Origin: CAXMNX01 sp051009475
GTDB taxonomy: Bacteria; Pseudomonadota; Alphaproteobacteria; Rhodobacterales; Rhodobacteraceae
Assembly (NCBI GenBank): GCA_051009475.1
Contig: JBPCWO010000054.1
Coordinates: forward strand, 1 to 28,016
Reading direction: 5' to 3'
DNA length: 28,016 nucleotides
Of the stretch, positions 15,599-21,997 are shown in pieces. Positions within the stretch are counted from its first letter, which is position 1, and the number at the start of each line of letters is the position of its first letter. Position numbers and translations under genes: made by a program. Under the pieces are notes generated by a model. The model searched no databases. It was given only the letters and a program-made list of their open reading frames with translations, and was not told the DNA's origin.

Positions 15599-16059
15599 TT
15601 ACCGATCCATGTCATTGGCACTTTGTTAGACCAGATACGCGCCATTGCGGCATCGCCTTGGGCAGTCCTGGGACCTCGGTGGGTGTTCAGCCGGTCGTCG
15701 TCCCAGACCTTTCGATATCCTTTGGGAACAACCGTGGTGCGCGGGGCCATTTGGGACGTCGTCACACGCACAGGTGTCGGCGAAACACTGACCGCGACAG
15801 GTTTTGTTTCGACAACGATATCCTGGGCAGGCGCGATGGTGGGCGTTTCATCGCAAATCGGCTGTCGCGCGGTGTCGAGCCTCGCAACCCAGGAAACCGC
15901 TCCGTTCAACTCTGCCCGGCTAAATGCACAGCCCTGACTGTCGATATAGGCCCGCGCCGCATAGCCCTCGGGCGGCTGTTCCGCTGGCAACGGTGCGTCT
16001 TGGGAATTCGCCGCTCCGACGCTCATCACAAACGCACTGGCTGCAAGATATACGCGCAT
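15595..16059 (-). CDS. small secreted protein of unknown function
   Basis: 154 aa from the ATG at 16059. The frame extends to a GTG at 16065, but that GTG belongs to the Shine-Dalgarno sequence (GGAGG, 5 nt before the ATG). Signal peptide of about 18-20 residues (MRVYLAASAFVMSVGAANSQ). Mature part: two cysteines, in SQGCAFS and RQPICDE, likely a disulfide in the periplasm; a low-complexity Val/Pro/Thr-rich linker around 75-100; and a C-terminal block GYRKVWDDDRLNTHRGPRTAQGDA with a final tryptophan-containing strand. I recall this C-terminal block from small secreted proteins of Rhodobacteraceae, some carrying SPOR domains, but no SPOR domain is evident here. Function unknown. Confidence 0.8.
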   Translation of the reverse strand: MRVYLAASAFVMSVGAANSQDAPLPAEQPPEGYAARAYIDSQGCAFSRAELNGAVSWVARLDTARQPICDETPTIAPAQDIVVETKPVAVSVSPTPVRVTTSQMAPRTTVVPKGYRKVWDDDRLNTHRGPRTAQGDAAMARIWSNKVPMTWIGN

Positions 16060-16125
16060 TAGCACCTCCGCTGTCCATATGTTGTAGTAAAGATGAACGG
16101 TTCAGCGACCGGAGTAAAGCAGTTT

Positions 16126-16178
16126 GAAACTGGATTCTGACCGAATCCAGCAGTAAATTCGGCGCCAAATCCAGTTTC
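16126..16178 (-). other. overlapping alternative hairpins downstream of upp
   Basis: Seen on the minus strand just after upp: an 8-bp perfect hairpin CTGGATTC-N5-GAATCCAG (16130-16150) followed by TTTC, and a competing 11-bp perfect pairing between 16168-16178 (GAAACTGGATT on the minus strand) and 16126-16136 (AATCCAGTTTC). The 3' arm can pair with only one partner at a time. The shorter hairpin is a plausible weak terminator for the nucleoside operon; the arrangement looks like an attenuator in front of the secreted-protein gene. Confidence 0.45.
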
Positions 16179-16191
16179 TCGTGACCCAGAC

Positions 16192-16821
16192 CTATTTTGT
16201 CCCAAACATCCGGTCGCCAGCGTCGCCCAACCCCGGAACGATATATCCTTTTTCGTTCAGGCGTTCGTCCAGCGCCGCAGTTACGATCGGAACGTCAGGA
16301 TGCACCTCTTTCATCCGAGCGACACCCTCGGGGGCCGCCAACAAGCAAAGAAACCGAATATTTGTCGCACCCTGGCCTTTTATCAGATCTATCGCCGCAG
16401 CAGAGCTGTTTCCTGTGGCAAGCATCGGATCAACTGCAATGACCAGGCGTTCGGAAATCTCGCCGGGCAACTTGCAGTAATACTGAACCGGTTTCAGCGT
16501 TTCTTCGTCCCGATAGAGTCCGACAAATCCAACTCTGGCGGACGGAATAAGATCAAGCATACCATCGAGCAGCCCATTTCCGGCCCGCAGTATCGACACC
16601 AGCGCCAATTTGCGGCCATCCAGAACTGGTGCTTGCATCTCCGTCATCGGAGTTTCGATTACCTTGGTCGTCATCGACAATTCGCGCGTAACTTCGTAGG
16701 CCAGCAAATGCGCGATCTCGCGAAGCAATTGCCGAAAGACAGCCGTTGGCGTGGTTTGGTCGCGCATCAGGCTCAGCTTGTGTTGCACCAAGGGGTGATC
16801 AACAACGGTCAAGTGCTTCAT
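16192..16821 (-). CDS. upp: uracil phosphoribosyltransferase
   Basis: 209 aa. Converts uracil and PRPP to UMP in pyrimidine salvage; cytoplasmic. Start at ATG 16821, with GGAGAG upstream, overlapping the add stop as ATGA; a longer frame to 16872 would run inside add. Signatures: HPLVQHKLSLMR near the N-terminus, ILRAGNGLLDGML (78-90), the PRPP-binding loop VIAVDPMLATGNS (127-139), and the C-terminal uracil-binding YIVPGLGDAGDRMFGT (193-208). Length equals that of E. coli Upp. It is the last gene of the operon; uracil released by DeoA would be its substrate. Confidence 0.97.
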   Translation of the reverse strand: MKHLTVVDHPLVQHKLSLMRDQTTPTAVFRQLLREIAHLLAYEVTRELSMTTKVIETPMTEMQAPVLDGRKLALVSILRAGNGLLDGMLDLIPSARVGFVGLYRDEETLKPVQYYCKLPGEISERLVIAVDPMLATGNSSAAAIDLIKGQGATNIRFLCLLAAPEGVARMKEVHPDVPIVTAALDERLNEKGYIVPGLGDAGDRMFGTK

Positions 16822-17807
16822 TCGTGACTCTCCAGACGTTTGAGGATTTGTTCTTTGGTGTTGGCATCGCAAAAGGCCGCATTTGCACTAACTCGTGCGA
16901 TTTCATTGAAGACATTTTCGTCCCAACCGAATGCCTCGGCCAGGTGTTCGTATTCATTGGCCATGGTCGTGTGAAAAAATGGCGGATCATCTGTTGATAT
17001 TGTAACCTTGCATCCGGCATCGCGAAACTTTTGGATTGGGTGGTCTTCCCACGAAGCGTAAATCCCAAGCGTAACATTTGAACCGGGACATACTTCGAGC
17101 ACGATGCCTTCCGCCGCCAAACGATCAACCAGGGCCGGTTCCTCAATGGCCCGCACACCGTGGCCAATCCGTTCTACGCCCAAATCGTTCACTGCATCGC
17201 GCACGCTCTCCGGCCCGCCCCACTCGCCAGCATGGGCCGTCAGGCGCAATCCTGCCTCGCGCGCGCAATCGAATGACCATAGAAAATCCTTAAGTGCACC
17301 GATTTTTTCGTCGCCACCGATGCCGAACCCAACAATCCAGTCGCCCGCCGTTTCTGCCGCGCAAAACGCCGTTTCGCGCGCCTTTTCCGGGCCAAAATGC
17401 CTAATCGGCGTGATGATCCCGCGCAGCACGATACCGTCCTGTGCCTCGGCGTCATCCGCCGCCTCACGAATGGCCGCCAGGTATTCTCGCCAAGCTCCTA
17501 TGTCACGACCGCCGCAGAAATCCGGGCTAAGAAATGTCTCTGAGTAAATCACGCCCGATTTCGCGCTTTCTTCCAGAACTGCGCGGGTCAAGCGACCGAA
17601 ATCCTCGGGCGTTGTCAGAACACTGGTTGCGGCTTCGTAGATTCTTAGAAAATCCCAGAAGTCAATATATTTATAGGCTCCGCGCTCGTCGAATATACTG
17701 GACAAATCAACATTCTTTTCAGCCGCCAGGCCTCGAATAAATGCCGGGGGCGCGGCTCCTTCCAGATGGAGGTGCAATTCGACTTTTGGCAGCAAGGTGG
17801 CGCTCAA
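16818..17807 (-). CDS. add: adenosine deaminase
   Basis: 329 aa. Deaminates adenosine and deoxyadenosine to the inosine forms. The start is a TTG at 17807 that overlaps the deoB stop as TTGA; AAGGAG six bases upstream supports it, and no ATG is available near the family start. Zinc and catalytic residues are present: His12 and His14 (ELHLHLEG), His192 and Glu195 (AHAGEWG), His216 (RIGHGVRA), Asp273 and Asp274 (STDDP). The motif EVCPGSNVTLG and a short length leave room for an adenine deaminase-like activity, but the nucleoside operon context favours adenosine. It overlaps upp by ATGA. Confidence 0.93.
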   Translation of the reverse strand: MSATLLPKVELHLHLEGAAPPAFIRGLAAEKNVDLSSIFDERGAYKYIDFWDFLRIYEAATSVLTTPEDFGRLTRAVLEESAKSGVIYSETFLSPDFCGGRDIGAWREYLAAIREAADDAEAQDGIVLRGIITPIRHFGPEKARETAFCAAETAGDWIVGFGIGGDEKIGALKDFLWSFDCAREAGLRLTAHAGEWGGPESVRDAVNDLGVERIGHGVRAIEEPALVDRLAAEGIVLEVCPGSNVTLGIYASWEDHPIQKFRDAGCKVTISTDDPPFFHTTMANEYEHLAEAFGWDENVFNEIARVSANAAFCDANTKEQILKRLESHE

Positions 17808-19012
17808 AGAAAGCTCCTTCCTGGCCCAGTGGGCTTTACCCCTAGATGGGCGGCAACTGACGCCGCGACGTCGACGAACTCAACTTGCCCGACATCTTTT
17901 GCACCGGCCCCGATCGCCAAAATTGGCACGCGTTCGCGCGTATGGTCGGTGCCCACCCAGGTCGGGTCATTACCGTGGTCAGCGGTGAATATCATCAAGT
18001 CATCGGGGCGCATTGCCGCCGTCAGGCGCGGCAACTGGGTGTCAAACCATTCCAAAGCCCGCGCGTACCCCGACACATCGCGGCGATGGCCGTATACGCT
18101 GTCGAACTCAACGAAGTTGGCGAACGTCAGGCTGCCCTCCTCTGCTGATTTAAGATAGCGAACTAGGTGTTCCATCAATTCCGAGTCCCGGCCTTTTTTC
18201 ACTTCACCGATCCCGCGCATCGAAAATATGTCGCCGATTTTTCCGACAGCATAAACCTTGCGCCCGGCACCAGAGACCCAATCACACAGCATTGGTTTCG
18301 GTGGTTCGATTGCGAAATCTTTGCGGTTCATAGTGCGCTCGAAATTTCCCGGCTCCCCGATAAACGGCCGCGCAATCACCCGCCCCACTTTCATCGCGTG
18401 CAACGTCGGCGCCAATCCCTTGCAAAGCGCCAGTAGCCGCTCAAGACCAAAATGTTCCTCGTGGGCGGCGATCTGAAAAACGCTGTCGACGGACGTATAA
18501 CAAATCGGTTTGCCGGTTCTGATATGCTCCTCGCCAAGTTCTTCTACGATGACAGTGCCCGACGCGTGGCAATTTCCCAGGATTCCGTCGGTGCCCGCCA
18601 ACTTGGCGGCTTCCACTGCCAATTCGTCGGGAAAGGTCGGATTTTTGTTTGGGAAATAGGTCCAGTCCCAAGGCACCGGAACGCCTGCAAGCTCCCAGTG
18701 CCCGGACGGCGTATCCTTGCCCCGTGACACTTCGGTCGCCGCACCAAATAGTCCCTCTGCCACATCTGGAAGCCCCGGCGCATCAAGCCCCGACGCCAGC
18801 TTGATCGCCCGCTTCAGTCCCAACCGGCCAAGGTTCGGCAGCGCCAATGGCCCGCTTCGGCCCTCTTCGGCCTCGCCACGTGCGCAGGCTTGGGAGATAT
18901 GCCCGATCGTGTTGGAACCTGTGTCCGGCGTTTTGCCATTGAAAAATTTGTCGGCGTCTGGCGCACCGCCAATCCCGGCACTGTCGAGCACAATAATGAA
19001 GGCGCGCGGCAT
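17804..19012 (-). CDS. deoB: phosphopentomutase
   Basis: 402 aa, full length. Interconverts (deoxy)ribose 1-phosphate and 5-phosphate, linking nucleoside cleavage with central carbon metabolism. Alkaline-phosphatase superfamily: N-terminal metal aspartate Asp10 in IIVLDSAGIG, the phosphorylatable threonine Thr101 in GKDTPSGHWE, and the C-terminal metal site FTADHGNDPTWVGTDHTRE. The inserted cap domain has CHASGT and KPICYTSVDSVFQIAAHE. The ATG shares one base with the deoA stop (TGATG), and its own stop overlaps add (TTGA). DeoA supplies its deoxyribose 1-phosphate substrate. No deoC aldolase lies in the window, so the deoxyribose 5-phosphate must be used by a gene elsewhere. Confidence 0.97.
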   Translation of the reverse strand: MPRAFIIVLDSAGIGGAPDADKFFNGKTPDTGSNTIGHISQACARGEAEEGRSGPLALPNLGRLGLKRAIKLASGLDAPGLPDVAEGLFGAATEVSRGKDTPSGHWELAGVPVPWDWTYFPNKNPTFPDELAVEAAKLAGTDGILGNCHASGTVIVEELGEEHIRTGKPICYTSVDSVFQIAAHEEHFGLERLLALCKGLAPTLHAMKVGRVIARPFIGEPGNFERTMNRKDFAIEPPKPMLCDWVSGAGRKVYAVGKIGDIFSMRGIGEVKKGRDSELMEHLVRYLKSAEEGSLTFANFVEFDSVYGHRRDVSGYARALEWFDTQLPRLTAAMRPDDLMIFTADHGNDPTWVGTDHTRERVPILAIGAGAKDVGQVEFVDVAASVAAHLGVKPTGPGRSFL

Positions 19013-20313
19013 CAGCCCACCTTCTCAATAATCAGCGGGCCGATCTCTTCACCCTCACCGACTGAAATCGCTTGCAGAATGGCTGTTTCCGCCGCTTGCG
19101 CCGCCCGTTCACTTGCCGCGTGAAGTCGCGTAAGATTTTGACCTTTCTCAATTTTCTGACCAAGAGAGACAATTTCGGAATATCCAACCGATGGATCAAT
19201 TCGCTCGCCCCCCTTCAGCCGGCCTCCGCCCATATGCACCACAGCCATGCCAATCGCATGCCCATCAATGGCGGTCACAATTCCCGCTTCCCGGGCTTCG
19301 ATATCTCTGATCACGTTTGCCTCGGGAAGACGTTGTTGCCATTCCTTACTGAATTCGCTCGGACCACCCAGTGCTGCGACCATCTGGTCGAATATCTCTG
19401 CTGCCCGCCCACCGGTCAGGGCATCTCTGAGCTTCTCGGCGGCTGCCGCAGGATCGGACTCAAGCTCGCAAAGCACTAGTAATTCAGCACCTAGCGCCAA
19501 AGTCACTTCGATCAACCGATTGTTCTTGGGTGCTGTCAGCGCTTCCATGATGACAGCAACTTCCAGCGCGTTGCCCGCGGCGGATGCAAGTGGTTGGTTC
19601 ATGTCGGTGATCAATGCGGCCGTCTTGCAGCCCGCGCCATTTGCCGTCCTGACCAAAGACGTCGCCAACGCACGGGCATCCTCCAAGGTTTCCATGAATG
19701 CGCCCGAACCTGCCTTCACGTCCAAGATCAGCGAATGCAGCCCGGCTGCGAGCTTTTTGGATAAGATCGACGCGGTTATCAGATCGACGCTTTCAACGGT
19801 CGATGTGACGTCGCGCACCGCATAAAGCCGTCTGTCCGCAGGTGCCATGTCGGATGTCGCCGACACAATCGCACAGCCAACCTCACTGGTGATCTTTCGG
19901 AACGTCGCTTCGTCAACATCCGTCGACAGATCTGGTATGGCCTCAAGCTTGTCGAGTGTGCCGCCCGTGTGGCCCAATCCGCGGCCCGAGATCATCGGAA
20001 CATACGCCCCACAGGCGGCAAGCATCGGTGCCAACAACAACGACACGCTGTCGCCGATGCCGCCAGTCGAATGCTTGTCGATCGCTGGACCCGGTAAGTC
20101 CCACTTCAAAACATCGCCGGAATCCCTCATCGCCAGGGTGAAGGCGACCCGAGCCTCTTCGGTCAGGCCTTTCAGACAGACCGCCATCGCAAAAGCGCCC
20201 GCCTGCGCATCCGTGACCGCACCCGAGGCAAGTCCTGCCGAAAACCAGCTTAGTTCAGCCTGTGTAGGTTCACCGCCGTCGCGGACTTTGGCGATGATTG
20301 ACCGGACGTCCAT
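19012..20313 (-). CDS. deoA: thymidine phosphorylase
   Basis: 433 aa. Cleaves thymidine and deoxyuridine with phosphate to the base and 2-deoxyribose 1-phosphate. Start at ATG 20313, one base overlapping the cdd stop (TGATG); the longer frame to 20460 lies inside cdd. The pyrimidine phosphorylase signature is clear: phosphate site DKHSTGGIGDSVSLLLAP (79-96) and SGRGLGHTGGTLDKLEAIP (109-127), followed by the alpha/beta domain and a C-terminal PYNP lipoyl-like domain near AIDGHAIGMAVVHMGGGR. No separate uridine phosphorylase is present, so if uridine made by Cdd is cleaved at all, DeoA or a distant enzyme must do it. Overlaps deoB downstream by one base. Confidence 0.97.
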   Translation of the reverse strand: MDVRSIIAKVRDGGEPTQAELSWFSAGLASGAVTDAQAGAFAMAVCLKGLTEEARVAFTLAMRDSGDVLKWDLPGPAIDKHSTGGIGDSVSLLLAPMLAACGAYVPMISGRGLGHTGGTLDKLEAIPDLSTDVDEATFRKITSEVGCAIVSATSDMAPADRRLYAVRDVTSTVESVDLITASILSKKLAAGLHSLILDVKAGSGAFMETLEDARALATSLVRTANGAGCKTAALITDMNQPLASAAGNALEVAVIMEALTAPKNNRLIEVTLALGAELLVLCELESDPAAAAEKLRDALTGGRAAEIFDQMVAALGGPSEFSKEWQQRLPEANVIRDIEAREAGIVTAIDGHAIGMAVVHMGGGRLKGGERIDPSVGYSEIVSLGQKIEKGQNLTRLHAASERAAQAAETAILQAISVGEGEEIGPLIIEKVG

Positions 20314-20705
20314 CAGCTTTCGTCCATATGCCCGGCATCGAACGCGCCCGGCAACAGATCCGCGACCGAGGCCTGAAGAACCGCACCATCCTTCGTTGCC
20401 ATGGTGATCGGTGCATCTTTGGCCGCAAATTCTGCGAGCTTTTGGCGGCAACCACCGCAAGGCGGAACGGGCTTTGAGCTGTCGGCGAATACAGCCGCCT
20501 CAACAAACTCTTTTTCCCCGGCCGCAATCATCGCCGCGATGGCGCCCGCCTCGGCGCAAGTGCCTTCCGGGTAAGCAATATTTTCGACATTACACCCGAC
20601 AAAAATCTGACCAGATGCGACCCTTAGTGCCGCTCCGACTTTGAAATTCGAATATGGCGCATAGGCGTTTTCCCGCACGGCCGCGGCGGCTTCGATAAGG
20701 CTCAT
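20313..20705 (-). CDS. cdd: cytidine deaminase
   Basis: 130 aa, the size of the homotetrameric class. Converts cytidine and deoxycytidine to uridine and deoxyuridine. The zinc site is Cys50, Cys83 and Cys86, with the proton-shuttling Glu52 (TCAEAGAIAA and PPCGGCRQ); the substrate-binding FKVGAAL and NVENIAYPEG precede it. Start at ATG 20705, with AAGGAAAG upstream; the frame continues to 20768 without family resemblance. It heads the tightly overlapping set cdd-deoA-deoB-add-upp, sharing one base with deoA. A 63-bp gap separates it from the upstream cupin gene on the same strand. Confidence 0.97.
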   Translation of the reverse strand: MSLIEAAAAVRENAYAPYSNFKVGAALRVASGQIFVGCNVENIAYPEGTCAEAGAIAAMIAAGEKEFVEAAVFADSSKPVPPCGGCRQKLAEFAAKDAPITMATKDGAVLQASVADLLPGAFDAGHMDES

Positions 20706-20768
20706 GGATGCGCTTTCCTTCGGGCTTTCACCAAAGGTGGCCCGAGGCGGCAGCGAGTGCAAGGGCAC

Positions 20769-21854
20769 TCAGGTTGTTTTGGTTTCAAAGGTTCCAGGCA
20801 GCGCAACTTCAAGAAACTCGACGTCATCCGTTGGATCGCTGTAGCGCGTCTTCATTCCCGGCGGAATGACAAAGGCGTCACCGGGTTCAAGGCGATAGGG
20901 ATCCTTCCCTTCACCCTCCAACGTCATGCCACCGTCCATGACGAACGTGAAAAGGATATCGCCTTCGTGTCGAACCCACGCAGGGTCACCCTCGCCTCGC
21001 CAAACGACATGAACGCCTGCGACTCCTGCGGTGTTTTCGTTGATCGTGGTGTCACGGCTGATAAAGCCGGGCAGCCGGAACGGCCGCCACTCTGCTTCGT
21101 CGGCCTTGTGATGCACAAAGCGCTGTCCCTGAAAACGCCGGTCGGGATTAACCGTTGGATTTGGCAGTTCCATCTCGTGATCAATCGTCGTGACGTGATC
21201 TGCTGGCACACCAATTTCGATAACTTCAATATTGTCTGAGGCGTAAAGAACACGATGCCGGATCTCGGGCGGCTGAATAACGCAATTTCCCGCCTCCAGC
21301 CGAAACTGCGGACCCTGATCTTCGTAAACAAGATCGACCCATCCGCGGTAACAAAATATCAGCTGAAAGCCGACCGTATGGTAATGTACCATGTCTGGCA
21401 CCGGCCCACCGTCAGGAATGCGAATATGGCTTGCGATAATCGATCCACCCAACCGCGACGGGATCAGATCGCGGTAATGCATACCGGCCCGACCGATGAC
21501 CCACGGAGCCTGGTCGGCAAGCCGGCGAACGACAAAGGCGTGTTCGGTTTCTGGTAGATGGAACGGCGGATTCAAATCGTCAATTTCAATTCGGGTTCCG
21601 TTTGGCGCGACAAGTTCGCGTTTGCCATCTGCAAACCCGTCCGGGTTGTCTGTCAGTATCCGCAACGTCCCCGGGGCTTCAGGCGCATCCGCATCAACTC
21701 TCACTCGCAATCCATGTCCGGAAAATACCGCCACGCGCGGATAGTCCGCGGGATAAATCGTATCCATCTGCATCTTCAGCACTTTGGTAAAAAACGGAAT
21801 GTCATCTCGCAACTCGTCCGTCGGCAGGCGTATCTCGGCCCGGATTTCGCTCAT
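20769..21854 (-). CDS. bicupin protein with VOC-like N-terminus
   Basis: 361 aa. GGAGAG precedes the ATG at 21854. Two cupin barrels are visible: the first at about 140-220, with H157 and H159 (VHYHTVGFQLIF) and H200 (PPEIRHRVL) as likely metal ligands, and the second at about 275-355 (RHEGDILFTFVMDGGMTL and LEPGDAFVIPPGMKTRY), which keeps the fold but fewer histidines. The first 85 residues (PFFTKVLKMQ, YPRVAVFSGHGLRVRVD) resemble half of a glyoxalase/VOC module. This layout suggests a metal-dependent dioxygenase or isomerase acting on a small molecule, but the substrate is unknown. Its position 63 bp upstream of cdd suggests co-transcription with nucleoside salvage. It diverges from maeB across 143 bp. 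Confidence 0.75.
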   Translation of the reverse strand: MSEIRAEIRLPTDELRDDIPFFTKVLKMQMDTIYPADYPRVAVFSGHGLRVRVDADAPEAPGTLRILTDNPDGFADGKRELVAPNGTRIEIDDLNPPFHLPETEHAFVVRRLADQAPWVIGRAGMHYRDLIPSRLGGSIIASHIRIPDGGPVPDMVHYHTVGFQLIFCYRGWVDLVYEDQGPQFRLEAGNCVIQPPEIRHRVLYASDNIEVIEIGVPADHVTTIDHEMELPNPTVNPDRRFQGQRFVHHKADEAEWRPFRLPGFISRDTTINENTAGVAGVHVVWRGEGDPAWVRHEGDILFTFVMDGGMTLEGEGKDPYRLEPGDAFVIPPGMKTRYSDPTDDVEFLEVALPGTFETKTT

Positions 21855-21921
21855 GCTTGCTCTCCAATGGCAATCCGCCGCAGACTGGCGCGACGGACCC
21901 GTTGTTGCAAGTGATCATCCG

Positions 21922-21950
21922 TTGACGCCTTGCAACAGTGTGGTTACGAA
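21922..21950 (+). promoter_or_regulatory. sigma-70-like promoter of maeB
   Basis: TTGACG at 21922-21927 and TACGAA at 21945-21950 with an ideal 17-bp spacer, 48 bp upstream of the maeB ATG. The -35 is good and the -10 moderate. TTGCAAC in the spacer (21930-21936) is the inverse of GTTGCAA at 21904-21910, a possible activator or repressor site. Confidence 0.45.
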
Positions 21951-21962
21951 AGGATTTATTAG

Positions 21963-21982
21963 TTTGTTTAACGTTAAACAAA
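21963..21982. promoter_or_regulatory. perfect 20-bp palindromic operator upstream of maeB
   Basis: TTTGTTTAAC at 21963-21972 is followed directly by its exact reverse complement GTTAAACAAA at 21973-21982. It lies 15 bp before the maeB ATG and just after the predicted -10 box, a position where a bound repressor would block transcription. A CG-centred even palindrome is typical of LacI-family operators, but the regulator is not identified. It is also 108 bp upstream of the divergent cupin start. Confidence 0.7.
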
Positions 21983-21997
21983 ATCAGAGGCACAAGA

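Noticed and set aside
19247..20407. Plus-strand open frames of 192 and 186 codons
   Set aside because: They lie exactly antisense to deoA, are serine/alanine/proline-rich as expected from reading a GC-rich gene backwards, and have no start signals or family patterns.
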